The notes under the pieces are model-generated. The model ran no database searches. It was not told where the DNA came from and worked only from the letters and a program-made list of their open reading frames with translations. Positions 42,600 to 55,207 of a stretch of 64,000 nucleotides of DNA are shown here, in pieces. Source of the stretch: Thinopyrum elongatum (lineage: Eukaryota; Streptophyta; Magnoliopsida; Poales; Poaceae); assembly GCA_011799875.1 (NCBI GenBank), contig CM022302.1:187356942-187420941 (forward strand), read 5' to 3'. Position numbers and translations under genes: made by a program. The first letter of the stretch is position 1; each line of letters opens with the position of its first letter.

Positions 42600-43915
42600 C
42601 GAGGTCTCGAACGCGTACAGCGACGGCGTCCTGTTCATCGGCAGCCAACCAGCTTGGTCAGAACGGAGAAACTACGTCATGTTCATCGGGAGGGAACAGA
42701 ATGCGTCTTGTTCATCGGGAGCCAACCGGCTTGGACGGAACAGCCAAAAAGAGGTCTGGCGTACCACAGAACAAAGGAAACGGCCTTCTGTTCGACCGCG
42801 TATGGTTAAAATGGGGTACTGTTCATGGAGAAGGGTCTGGCGTACCGTAAAACGGAGGAAACAAGCTTCTGTTCAAGGGCCTATGGTCGAAACGGGGTCC
42901 TGTTGATCGGGAGGGGTCTGGCGTACCATAAAATGGAGGAAACAGACTTCTGTTGGAGCGCCTACGGTCGAAATGGGGTCCTGTTCATCCATCGTCTACT
43001 GCCTCGCTCCAGCCTCCATGGGCTGCTGTTCATCCACCATCGACTTCCTCCAGCCTCCACCAACTACTGTTCATCCATGGGCTACTGTTCATACAGCCTC
43101 CATCGGATACTGTTCATAGAGCCTCCACGGGGTCCTGTTCATCCACCCCCAACCGGCTGGGGTGCGGCGGCCTCCTCGGCGTCCTGTTCATCAAGCGGCA
43201 ACGGCCTACTACCACGGGGTCCTGTTCATCCAACCCCCATCGGGAACTGTTCATCCACATCCAACCAACAGGCTCGACTCACCACGTCTGGACTCATTCT
43301 ACGTACCACACGCATGGTAGCAACGGTCACTGTTCATCGAGAGGCAACCCAACACTGGCTGGCTACGTCTCACACGGGGGCTCAATCGGCTTCAGTAAGC
43401 AGCAACAGTGATCAATCGCTCGGGTTCAGTGATCAGCAGCAGCGAAGGAACCGCTCGGGTTCAGTCAGTAGCAAATGAATCGCTCGGGTTCAGTTAACAG
43501 CCAAGGGATCGATCGCTCGGGTTCAGTAAACGTAGCTAGTGCGATCGCTCAGGTTCAGTTAGCCAACGCCTCGCACACACGCGCGTACACAAGAGAAATG
43601 CTCAAACCTCCATGCATCGCTCGGCCCCGACCACCCACCTTAACTGAGAACTCCTCGATATTTTCCTCGCCCTCGCTTCTACCACAATTTTTTCCGTCAT
43701 GGATGGCCCAAAGAATGTCATGCAGGTGCGTCCCCGTCCCGCCCAGGACGAAAAGCCCATTTTCTGTCATGATTTTTTGTCATAGAAGTAGGAGCCCACC
43801 ACATCTATGATGATACATGCTTTTGTCACAATTATCGTCATAGAAGTGTCATAAGCATGATAGAAAAAAAATTCGTTCTGCCCAAAATGTCACGGATGTG
43901 TCTTTTTTTGTAGTG
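42600..43915 (-). mobile_element. Terminal part of a second CACTA transposon (orientation arbitrary)
   Basis: Read on the minus strand from 43915 the sequence starts CACTACAAAAAAAGACACAT, a standard CACTA terminus, with ATT next to it as the likely 3-bp target. Subterminal TGTCATAGAAGT-like motifs fill 43760-43870. Further in are arrays of CTGTTCATC (42630-43335) and CGCTCGGGTTCAGT (43417-43560). The other terminus is not found, so the element is truncated or extends beyond what I can follow; the inner boundary is approximate. Confidence 0.75.
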
Positions 43916-43932
43916 ATTGTTACTGTTACTGC

Positions 43933-45450
43933 TGATGGCCCACAAGTATAGGGGATCAATCAAAGTCCTTTCGATAAGTAAGAGTGTCGAACCCAACGAG
44001 GAGCAGAAGGAAATGACAAGTGGTTTTTAGCAAGGTAATTTCTGCAAGCACTGAAATTGTTGTTAACAGGTAGTTTGATAGCAAGATAATTTGTAACAAG
44101 CAAGTAACGGTAACGGTAAATAAAGTGCAGCAAGATAGCCCAACAATTTTGTGGCAAAGGACAGGCCAAAACAGTCTCTTATAATAAGCAAAGCGTTCTT
44201 GACGGCACGGGAATTTCATCTAGTCACTTTCATCATGTTGGTTTGATTCGCGTTTGCTACTTTGATAATTTGATATATGGGTGGACCGGTGCTTGGTTGC
44301 TGTTCTTACTTGAACAAGTCTCCCACTTATGATTAACCCCCTCGCAAGCATCTGCAACTACGAGAAAAGTATTAAGATAAAATCTAACCATAGCATTAAA
44401 CATATGGATCCAAATCAGTCCCTTATGAAGTAGCGCATAAACTAGGGTTTAAGCTTCTGTCACTCTAGCAACCCATCATCTAATAACTACTCCACAATGC
44501 ATTCCCTTAGGCCCAAAGATGGTGAAGTGCCATGTAGTCGACGTTCACATGACACCACTAAGGGAATCTCAACATTCATATTATCAAAATATCGAACACA
44601 TATCAAATTCACATGATTACTTGCAACATGACTTCTCCCGTGACCTCAAGAACAAAAGTAACTACACACAAATGATATTCATGCTCAAGATCAGAGGGGT
44701 ATTAAATAGCATAATGGATCTGAACATATAATCTTCCACCAAATAAACCATATAGTAATCAACTAAAAGATGTAATCAACAATACTAGTCACCCACAGGT
44801 ACCAATCTGAGGTTCCGGTACAAAGATTGAACACAAGAGATGAACTAGTGTTTGAGAGGAGATGGTGCTATTGAAGATGTTGATGAATATTGGCCTCCCA
44901 AAGATGAGAGGGTTGTTGGTGATGACGATTGCTTCGATTTCCCCCTCCGGGAGGGAAGTTCCCCCGACAGAATCGCTCCGCCGGAGGGCAAAAGTGCTCC
45001 TACCCAAGTTCCACCGCAAGACGGCGGCGCTCCATCCCGAAAGTCCTCTCCTTATTTTTTTCTAGGTCAAAAGACCTTATGTACTGGAAGATGGGCAACG
45101 AAGGTGGGCTGGGCTGGCCACAACCCACCAGGGTATGCCTGGGGGGGCCTGGCACGCCCTGGTGTCTTGTGATCACCAGGTGGCCCCCTTCGGTAGATAT
45201 TTGCTCCAGTATTTTTTATATATTCCAAAATAATTCTCCGTAAATTTTCAGCTCATTTGGAGATGTGTAGAATAGGTATCTCTGACATAGCTTTTTCAGG
45301 TCCAGAATTCTAGCTGTCGGTATTCTCCCTCTTTGTGTAAACCTTGCATATTATGAGAGAAAAGGCATTAGAATTACTCCCTAAAGCATTATTTTGCATA
45401 AAAATATTATAAATAACGGTAGGAAAACATGATGCAAAATGGACGTATCA
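43933..45450 (-). repeat. Athila-like 3' LTR, 1518 bp
   Basis: On the minus strand it starts TGATACGTCCATTTTGCATC at 45450 and ends CTTGTGGGCCATCA at 43933, so it has TG...CA ends. Seventeen bases separate it from the CACTA end at 43915. Short frames on the plus strand near 44850-45240 are not supported. Confidence 0.85.
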
Positions 45451-45451
45451 A

Positions 45452-45466
45452 CTCCCCCAAGCTTAG
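45452..45466 (-). other. Polypurine tract of Athila-like element
   Basis: On the minus strand CTAAGCTTGGGGGAGT immediately precedes the LTR start. A second copy of the core is at 46955-46968. Confidence 0.8.
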
Positions 45467-47002
45467 ACCTCACTTGTTCTCAAGCGAAAGCCGATATCGA
45501 AAATCATGTCCACATGTTTAGAGAGAGAGGTGTCGATAAAAACAAAATACGGACGTAGTAGTAGCATCATGCTTATTATTATAACAGCAACAACTTTATC
45601 ATATAACTTCTCATGAACAAGTAACAATTCCTCACAATATCAAAGTAAAAAGCATAAACTCTATTGAAAACCAACAAACTATGTTCTCAGTCAACTTTGC
45701 AACTACAATTCATAATATTTTTAGGAAGGGTCTCGTATCGGAGCCTTTTGGCAAGTCCACATACTCAACCATCATTTAATCTTCTATGATTGCTAACACT
45801 CACCGCATACACATGAGCAAAAAGTTTCAACCGGACACATAGAAATATAGGGGCTTATAGTTTTGCCTCCCAACTTATTCACCTCAAGGGTGATGTCAAC
45901 AATAATAACTCATGCTCACTCATATCCAACTGGATATATGTGCCTAGATCTTTCCCCACCACTGATGCTTGCAAAAAGAGAAAATAAAAAGGAATAGAGA
46001 AGAATACTTTGACTCTTGCATGAAAAGTAAATACAAAAAAGTAAAAGATAGGCCCTTCACGGAGGGAAGCAGAGGTTGTCATGCGCTTTTTGGCTTGTAT
46101 GCACAATCTCTTAATGCAAAAGAACATCACGTTATATTGCCCCTTATGATAGCAACCTTTATTTTGCAGTCCATCACTTTTATTACTTTGCCATCACAAG
46201 TTCGTACAACGCTTAATTTCTCTTACACTAAATGACCAAACACATTTAGAAGCAATTTTTATTGCCTTATTGCACCGATGAAAACTTACTTGAAGGATCT
46301 TACTCAATCCATAGGTAGGTATGGTGGACTCTCAAAACATGAGTTTGGGTTTAAGGTTTTTGGATGCATAAGTAGTATCTCTACTTAGTGCGGAATTTTT
46401 GGCTAGCAAAGATAATGAGCAAGCACCACATGTTGAAGGATCTATGACAACATAACTTCTATGTGAATATGAACAAACATAAATCATTACGTTGTCTTCC
46501 TTGTCCAACATCAACAATTTTGGCATATAATATTTAATGGGGGCTCATAATCATAAAAGATGTCCAAGATAGTGTACTTGCATGTGAATCTTCTCTTCCC
46601 TTATTAATTCTTTCATGAATTGCATCATTGACCAATGCTATGTTTGTCAACTTTCAACAAATTTTACCACTTGTACTTTTCCTTATGTGATTTTATTACT
46701 TACCATAAGATTAGCATATGATCTTTTTCATTATTTCCTTTTATTTTGATTGAAGCATAAAAGTAAAGAAGCAAAAACTCAAACTAAACTTTATTATATA
46801 ACTCTCACTCGATTACATAGATAGATAGATCACGAAACTAGCACTCTAAAATAGATCATACTAGACTTTTATTCAACTAAATCATGAAATAACTAAAGAT
46901 TGAACTAAGATAGGTAAAGGTAATAAAAGTGATGGTGATACGATACCGGGGCATCTCCCCCAAGCTTGACAAAAGCCAAGGGGAGTGCCCATACCCGTGT
47001 AC
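45467..47002 (-). other. Athila-like 3' noncoding zone
   Basis: This AT-rich stretch between the downstream ORF and the 3' LTR has no supported ORF. It contains a short TAGA repeat near 46816 and an internal polypurine tract copy at 46955-46968. Confidence 0.6.
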
Positions 47003-47416
47003 TCAAGTCTCCTTTGGTGGGGAAGATGATGAAGGTGGTGGTGATGATGTAGTAATGTTCTTCTTCTCCAGCTTGCGTCGGAGGCTAAAATTATTCTCCC
47101 TCAAATCATTATTCTCTAGCTCAAGCTTTAATATCCTCTTGCATAACGTAGCCTTGCTTTCCTGCAGAAAATGAGAAGGGATAGATTGGGTCTTAGTTTT
47201 GTTGGGGAGTCTTGACTTCTTGAACTCCATGTGCATATCTCTAGGTTGAGGTAGTGGAACTTCATCTTCATCTGAGCTTGTCTCTTCCTTTCCCTTTAAA
47301 TCACAATCTTCTTCTTCCTCCATGGTCCAGCCATAATGCTCCACATCCCCATAAACTTTTGGGTTGGCGATATAGTCTGCGACATAGCTCTCTCCATGCG
47401 AATCTTGAGACGACAT
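47003..47416 (-). CDS. Retroelement ORF in env position, acidic with coiled coil, function unknown
   Basis: The minus-strand ATG (47414-47416) opens MSSQDSHGESYVADYI, 137 codons without any break, ending at 47003. An upstream in-frame extension exists, but MSSQ is the natural start after a leader. Residues about 45-70 are acidic (EEEEDCD, SSDEDEVPLP) and about 105-125 form a heptad-like helix (LCKRILKLELENNDLRENN). The C-terminus is Ser/Pro rich. No signal peptide or membrane segment is seen, so it is not a classical envelope protein. It is the only full-length open frame in this otherwise broken element. It may be an element-specific accessory protein. Confidence 0.6.
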   Translation of the reverse strand: MSSQDSHGESYVADYIANPKVYGDVEHYGWTMEEEEDCDLKGKEETSSDEDEVPLPQPRDMHMEFKKSRLPNKTKTQSIPSHFLQESKATLCKRILKLELENNDLRENNFSLRRKLEKKNITTSSPPPSSSSPPKET

Positions 47417-47750
47417 ATTTTTTAGATCTGTCAGGAAAACAGCACGAAACAAGAACAGAGGATTTTTCTACGATGCAGTGGTGAAATCATTCAGGGGTAT
47501 ATATAAAGATTTTTTATCTTGGGAAAGAAGCATATGGAAGGAAAACGGAGTCGGGAAGGTGCCCGAGGGGGCCACAACCCACCATGGCGGGCCAGGGAGG
47601 GCAGGCGCGCCCTGGTGTATAGTGTCCACCTCGATTGCCTTCCTGGTTGTTTCATATTTTCCTATTTTTTCTAATATTCCAAAGAGACAGAAAATATTTG
47701 TGCGGATTTTTCAGAGTCCGTTTACTTACCATATCACGTACCTCCTCTTT

Positions 47751-50700
47751 TTAGGGTTCTGGAGTGTTCTGGAAGGTTTCTTTTATGTGCTCCTCCGGTG
47801 TCATGGTTTGGATAATATTGCTTTCAACATTAATAGGTGTACCTGAGATATAGTGTTTAGTTCTATGTCCACTGACCACCTTTGGGTTAGTCCCTTCGGC
47901 ATTATTGATCTTAATGGATCCAAAACGATAAACCTCTTTGATAATATATGGTCCTTCCCATTTGGAAAGAAGCTTTCATGCAAAAAAATCTAAAACAAGA
48001 GTTGTACAAAAGAACATATTCTCCAACTTTGAATTCCCGCTTTTGGATTCTTTTGTCATGCCACCTTTTAACTTTTTCTTTAAATAATTTGGAATTTTCA
48101 TAAGCTTGGGTTCTCCATTCATCTAATGAGCTAATGTCAAATAACCTCTTTTCACCGGCAAGTTTGAAGTCATAATTGAGTTCTTTAATTGCCCAATATG
48201 CTTTATGTTCTAACTCAAGAGGCTAATGACAAGCTTTTCCATAAACCATTTTATATGGAGACATACCCATAGGATTTTTATAAGTTGTTCTATAAGCCCA
48301 AAGTGCATCATCTAATTTCTTAGACCAATTATTTCGGGACCTATAGATAGTTTTTTGTAATATTAATTTTATTTCTCTATTGCTAAGTTCAATTTGACCA
48401 CTAGATTGAGGATGATAGGGTGAAGCAATTCTATGGTTAACATCATATTTAGCAAGCATTTTACGGAAAGCACCATGAATAAAGTGTGAACCACCATCAT
48501 TCATTAAATATCTAGGGACTCCAAACATTGGGAAAATAACTTCTTTAAGCATTTTAATGGAGGTCTTATGATCAGCACTACTAGTTGGAATAGCTTCTAC
48601 CCACTTAGTAACATAATCAACAGCAACCAAAATATGTGTATACCCATTAGAGGAAGGAAAAGGTCCCATATAATCAAAGCCCCAAACATCAAAAGGTTCA
48701 ACAACAAGTGAATAGTTCATAGGCATTTCCTGACGCTTATTGATATTACCTATTCTTTGACATTCATCACAAGACAAGACAAACTTGCAGGCATCCTTGA
48801 AAAGAGTAGGCCAATAAAAACCAGATTGCAATACCTTGTGAGCAGTTCTATCTCCCACATGATGTCCTCCATAGGTATCGGAGTGACATTTCCGTAGGAT
48901 TTGTTCCTGTTCATGCTCAGGTACACAACGCCTAATAATACCATCTACTCCTTCTTTATAAAGATGTGGGTCATCCCAAAAGTAATGTCTTAAATCATAG
49001 AAGATTTTTTTCTTTTGTTGGTATGTGAAACTAGGTGGTATAAATTTAGCAACAATACAATTAGCATAGTCAGCATACCAACGAGTATTATGAGAAGCAT
49101 TTATTATAGCTAGTTGTTCATCAGGAAAGCTATCATCAATAGGTAGTGGGTCATCAAGAATATTTTCTAACTTAGACAAGTTATCAGCTACAGGGTTCTC
49201 AGCTCCTTTCCTATCAGTGATATGTAAATCAAATTCTTGCAACAAGAGAACCCACCCAATGAGTCTAGGTTTAGCATCTTTCTTTTCCATAAGATATTTT
49301 ATAGCAGCATGATCAGTGTGAACAATTACTTTGGAATCAACAATGTAAGATCTGAATTTATCACAAGCAAACACAACTGATAAAAATTCTTTTTCAGTAG
49401 TAGCATAATTTCTTTGGGCGATGTCTAGAGTTTTGCTAGCATAATGGATAACATTTAATTTCTTATCAACTCTTTGTCCTAGAACAGCACCAACAGCATA
49501 ATCACTAGCATCACACACAATTTCAAAAGGCAAGTTCCAATCAGAAGGTTGAACAATAGGTGCAGTAGTTAAGGCCTTCTTAAGTGTTTCAGAGGCTTCT
49601 ACACAATCATCATCAAAAACAAAAGGAATATCCTTTTGTAAAATACTAGTGAGCGGCCTAGAAATTTTAGAGAAGTCTTTAATAAACCTTCTATAGAAAC
49701 CAGCATGACCAAGGAAACAACAAATACCTTTAATATCTTTAGGACATGGCATTTTCTCAATTGCATCAACTTTAGCTTTATCCACCTCAATACCTCATTC
49801 AGAAATTTTATGCCCCAAGATAATACCTTCATTAACCGTAAAGTGGCACTTCTCCCAATTCAAGACAAGATTAGTTTGTTCACATCTCTGCAAAACTCGA
49901 TCAAGGTTGCTTAAACAATCATCAAAAGAAGTTCCATAAATGGAGAAATCATCCATGAAAACCTCAATAATCTTTTCACAAAAATCAGAGAATATAGCAG
50001 TCATACATCTTTGAAAGGTAGCAAGTGCATTGCATAAACCAAAAGGCATACGTCTATACGCATAGGTTCCAAAAGGACAAGTAAAGGTGGTTTTCTCTTG
50101 ATCAGGTTGTGATACAGGAATTTGAGAAAAACCATAATATACATCAAGAAAACAAAAGTGTGTGTGCTCAGATAATCTTTCTAACATTTGATCAATAAAA
50201 GACAGAGGGTAATGATCTTTTCTAGTAGCTTTATTCAATTTTCTAAAATCAATTACCATTCTATAGCCAGTAACAATTCTTTGTGGGATAAGTTCATTTT
50301 TATCATTAGGAACAACGATAATACCTCCTTTCTTAGGGATGCAATGAACAGGACTTACCCATCTACTATCAATTATGGGATAGATTGTACCTGCTTCCAG
50401 GAGTTTTAGTATTTCAGTTCTTACCACTTCCTTCATCTTAGGATTCAATCATCGTTGGTGATCAACAATGAGTTTAGCATTAGGTTCCATATTAATCTTG
50501 TGCTGACATAGAGTGGGACTAATGCCCTTAAGATCATCAAGAGTATATCCAATAGCAGCATGGTGCTTCTTCAGAATTTTTAATAATCTCTCTTCTTCAT
50601 GTTCTAAAAGGTTAGCACTAATAATAACAGGATATATCTTTTTCTCATCAAGATAAGCATACTTCAAAGTGTCTGGCAATTGTTTCAATTCAAACACAGG

Positions 50701-51875
50701 ATCACCTTTAGGTGAAGGAGGACCTCCTAGAGTTTCAATAGGCAAATTGTGTTTAAGGAGATGTTGTTGTTCAAAGAATATTTTATCTATCTCATTTCTT
50801 TCATGCAAGTGCATATCATTTTCATGGTCTAGCAAATATTGTTCTAGTGGATCAGTAGGAGGCTCGGCAATAGAAGCAAGACCAATTATTTCATCCTTAT
50901 TAGGCAATTCTTTATTATGGGGTTGTCTACAAAATTGGAGAAATTAAATTCATGAGACTCATCACCAAAGCTAACACTGACAGTTTCTTTATGGAAATCT
51001 ATCGTAGCATTGACAGTGTTCAAGGAAGGTCTACCAAAGATAATGGGACAAAAGTCATCTTGTGGGGAACCAAAAACTATAAAATCAGTAGGGTATTTTA
51101 TTTTCCTGCACAAGACTTCAACATCTCTAACAATCCCAAGTGGTGTGATGGTGTCTCTATTAGCAAGCTTAATAGTAACATCTATGTCTTCTATTTCAGC
51201 GGGTGCTATGTCATTCATAGTTTCTTGGTATAAGGTAAAAGGAATATCACTCACACTAGCACCTAAATCACATAAACCATGATAGCAATGATCTCCTATT
51301 TTAATTGAGACAACAGGCATGCCAACAACAGGTCTATGTTTATCTTTTTCATTGGGTTTGGCAATTCTAGCAGCTTCATCATAGAAATAAATAACATGCC
51401 CATCAATATTTTCGACCAAGAGATCTTTAACAATAGCAACACTAGGTTCTACTTTAATTTTTTTGGAGGGTTTAGGTGCTTTAATATTACTTTTGCGAAC
51501 CATAGTTGATACCTTAGCATGCTCCTTTATCCTAACAGGGAAAGGTGGTTTTTCAATATAAGCAGTAGGCACAACTGGATCAACATTATAAATGATAGTT
51601 TCATATTTAGCTATAACCGGTTCTTTAATTTCTACTTTAATAGGGGGATGATATTTAAACCACTTCTCCTTAGGGAGATCAACATGAGTAGCAAATGATT
51701 CACAAAAAGAGGCTACTATCTCAGAGTCAAGTCCATATTTAGTGCTAAACTTGTGAAAAGCATCGGTATTCATAAAAGATTTAACACAATCAAACTCAAG
51801 CTTAATACCTAACTCTTTACCTTCGTCGAGTTCCCAATCTTCAGAGTTGCATTTAATACTTTCCAAGAGAGCCCA
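47751..51875 (-). pseudogene. Athila-like gag C-terminus/pol remnant (protease, RT, RNase H, integrase)
   Basis: It begins at the insertion point with TWALLESIKCNSEDW. The protease motif LCDLGASVS lies near 51269. A frameshift near 50910-50925 joins this to the pol frame. In-frame stops follow at 50449-50451, 49795-49797 (both TGA), 48223-48225 (TAG) and near 47971 (TGA); the frame ends TAA at 47751-47753. RT carries VIDFRKLNKAT and VFMDDFSIYG (about 49950); RNase H has [14 protein letters not shown] (about 49515) and [10 protein letters not shown]. The integrase zinc finger has H-H-C-C (GGHHVGD, CDECQRI), and the core carries [17 protein letters not shown] and [11 protein letters not shown]. 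No chromodomain follows, as expected for Athila. Confidence 0.92.
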
Positions 51876-54775
51876 TGTGGCACCCCGGCTCAGAGAAACC
51901 GGAACGCCTCGTATTACAGCCCAGAGATTGAGGTGAAGTCTTCTGGAATACGGCACTGCTTAGCATAGAACAAACCAGCTTTCTATTACAACACGAATAT
52001 GAATACAAGGTCTCCGATATTACAATGAATAAAACCGGCACAGCGACGCTACGCCAACCACAGTTGCTCTATGCAAGCAGCATAACAACTCAAGGCAGCG
52101 GAACCTCTACTGGCAGCGGAACAATGAATGACGATGGTGGACTCCAATCCGCAGGGACTCTGGCTGGAACGTTTATCCTAGCTTGCGAACACAGGAACCA
52201 CACCAAACAAGCAAGCAAACTCGACATGACCTGCAAACTGGCATGACACGCCAGGTCAGTACATTGAATGTACTTGCAAGCTCACAATAACCAAAAGCAG
52301 TCAAGACAAACAACGGCATGGCATTAGCAGGTTAAAGCAATCATGAGCATGATACTAACAGAACAACATGGCATGCACAAACTGAACATGATACGGCTAG
52401 AACAAGCATAGCATGAGCATATGAACATGATGATACTACATGTAATAGGTTAACATTATCATGCACCAACTTACTCTTGTTCGGCGGTTACCTCGTAACC
52501 ATCTCATGCATCAACTTACCAACATCGGTATCCATGATACCTCCGTGATCATCTCGCGATCACAATAAGATCAACCAACTTCGGTATGCATGATACCTCC
52601 GTGATCCTCTCTCGATCACAATCAATCACTTTCTCATCATCAAACCGGGGTTATTATTAATCAAGTTATTATTATAGTTGGCTCATAGTGTGACCGACTA
52701 CGAACTAGGCCCATATCCGCGGGCGCGGCTATCAATAGATTAAACACACACTCTGCAGAGGTTAGTACACTGTACCCACACCACGGAATCCATGGCCTCA
52801 CATTCCCATTCGGGTGGACCAATGGCATTCCGACAAAACTGATCTATTACCATCACACTCTCCCAGCCACTCCGACAAACTCCCCTTTGGGCTAAGTCCT
52901 GGGTGGCCCCGATGTCAACCCGTGACATCCAACAGCCACTGCCGTGGCAAAACATAAACGGTCCCAAACAGGGACAAGGATCCTTACAACAACAACGGGC
53001 ACACAAGGTTTATGTCCGCCTACCTGATCAGGGTAGCGCACGCCCATAACCTTCGCTCTTTGGAGGCACCGGCGAGAGGCATGACAATAGACCGCATTAG
53101 GGCCTTCCCATAAAAGGCAAATGTGGCTGCACTGGTCAGCTCGATTTGGTGGCACCATGACTCAGCCAACAGTTGTTCAAGTTCATTATTATCCGGTTAA
53201 ACTTGAATGCAATGAGCTGAGCCATAATAAAGTAACATGATGCAACTACAACGCATGAGCATGATATCAACATAAGCATGGAGGTGCAACATAATCCTTG
53301 AGCATAACTACAATGAAGCATTTAACCAAATGGACATGGCATACTGATGAGCATAAGCGTACATTACACATGAGCATAGCATGACCACTAGCATCATAAA
53401 TAAATACCATGCAAGAACATAGCAAGAACACTACCAAGTAAGCATGTAACCAGCTAGATGCAAAGGGACATGCATAGCAACGGTACTGGATAACAGACGA
53501 CCATCATGCATCAAGATGAACACCTCTGCTACCAGCATGTAATACTACTACCAAGCATAACATGTGAACATGATACTAGCAAGTAGTACAAGATAACAAG
53601 ATGCATCAGAACATAGCATGAAGGTGAACATGAATCCACGAGCATAACCGAAACAACGACGGTAGTAGCAAACAAGCAGACAGATAACAGGCAAACTTTT
53701 ATTAAATATTCAAGTAGAAACCATGGCTACTGCATGGCTATCATGCAAGTGGTTGTTGTGGCTTGCCTGGGGGTGACGGAGACTCCGGGAAGAAGTGCGG
53801 TGAAGCCGCGGAACGATTTGTCGGACGTTCTTCTCTCTCGAAGGGGGCTGATTAGGAGCAAGGGCAAAATGGTCATTTTCACTATGGGACCACCTAATGA
53901 AAATTTTACCAACAGAAAGATTTCGACAAGACGAAGAAGTGGGCATTGGTTTCACCTCGATCGGAGTTACGGTCGCGGAGATACGTGATGAAGGAGAGGG
54001 ACTAATATGTAATAAAAACTACTACAAACAAGTCCCTGGGAGGAAAAACTGATAGCGCCTTCGGGCAGATTACGTTTTCTGAAAAGGAAAATGTATTTTC
54101 AGCCGCAGTTGATAGGAATACGCTTTCCAGAAGGGAAAACGTATTTTAGGTAAAAGAAAGGAAGGAATACGCTTTCGAGAGGGGAAACGTACTTTTCAAA
54201 ATATGCTTTCTTAATAAGGAAAACGCACTTCTGTAAGTGCGCTTCCACTTATCTGACGTGGCGGGGCTGAGCCAATGACGCGTGGGGCCCAGGGGCAGGG
54301 GGAGGGGCCGATGGGGGCGTCGTCTTCCTCCTCGCGCATGTTCCCCCGTGAAGCAGAGGAGGGGAACAGGGGAGGGCAGAGGCGAGGGGGTCGGGCGACT
54401 CCGGCCAACTCCGGCCGAGCCGAGGCCACCGGCGGGTGCGGGACGGCGAGGGGGTCCCGTTCAGAGGCGAAGGAGGCACCGGGGAGGCCTGGGGGAGCGG
54501 TGATAGGCGGCACCAGGAGGAGGCAGAGGCGGGCGGTGGTGGTTCTCCGGCGATGCAGGCGCTCCGGCGAGGGGGCAAGGGGGTGGGGCGGCTCGCGGAG
54601 CTGAGGGGGAGTCGGTGGAGGTGGAGGGGAGTCGAGAGGAGGCCTGAGGCGACCAGGATAGCTCGGACTCTGGTGATGGCCGAGGAGGAGCGTCGAAGAA
54701 ACGACGGGATTGGGCACTTCCGGCGAGCAAATGATGCGAGGGAGGAGTGAGTGAGGGGCGCAGGACCTCGGGGCA

Positions 54776-54786
54776 GCTTAAATAGG
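54776..54786 (-). promoter_or_regulatory. TATA box of the split LTR
   Basis: CCTATTTAAGC on the minus strand lies at the edge of the GC-rich block. The equivalent in the solo LTR is CTATTTATAG at 57671-57680. Transcription would run leftward. Confidence 0.55.
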
Positions 54787-55207
54787 TGCGGGAGAAGCCT
54801 CTAGAGCATCACGGGCGAGCTCGAGCAGTGCTCTAATGGAGGACAGGGGCTGGACGTGGCACGGGCATGGCATTTGCGGTGCATTCTTGGCGAACCAGGA
54901 GGGCGCTCGGGCACGGGACAATGCAGTGGCTCACGGGGGAGCTCCTGGACAAGGTTGGACGTCGAGCCGACGAGGGAGCGAACGAGAATAGTCGTCGAAA
55001 CGAGCCAGAGCTTGTCATTAGCGTGACGCAAGCGTGATCACCGCGTGCACTGGTGCAAGCGGTGCGCTTTGGCCTGGCCAACCATGTCCAGTAGATGGAC
55101 CTTGCTACCCTCAGTCCAAATGAAGAAAGAATTCGGTCCAGGGGCAAAGAAGAGATTGGCAGGAGGTTCCAAAACATCTCAGCAGCAAAGTGTTTGTGCT
55201 GTGCTGT

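Larger units (their letters stand above)
43933..51875 (-). mobile_element. Athila-like Ty3/Gypsy LTR retrotransposon, 3' two-thirds, interrupted at its 5' side
   Basis: On the minus strand the order is a pre-protease and protease region, RT, RNase H, integrase, a separate ORF, a long noncoding zone, a polypurine tract and the 3' LTR. The LTR starts TGATACGTCCATTTTGCATC, a start seen in several abundant wheat Gypsy families of the Athila lineage. The 5' side is cut at 51875/51876 by another retrotransposon, and the rest of gag and the 5' LTR must lie right of the window. Pol is broken by stops and a frameshift. Confidence 0.9.

Noticed and set aside
42825..43478. 217-codon frame with repeated Cys/Ser/His patterns
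   Set aside because: It is generated by the CTGTTCATC array of a CACTA end; the open frame follows from the repeat lacking stops.
54211..54750. Long GC-rich frames on both strands (up to 168 codons)
   Set aside because: They are inside the LTR block, with open frames on opposite strands and no motif; the solo LTR equivalent (57137-57631) has a different protein.
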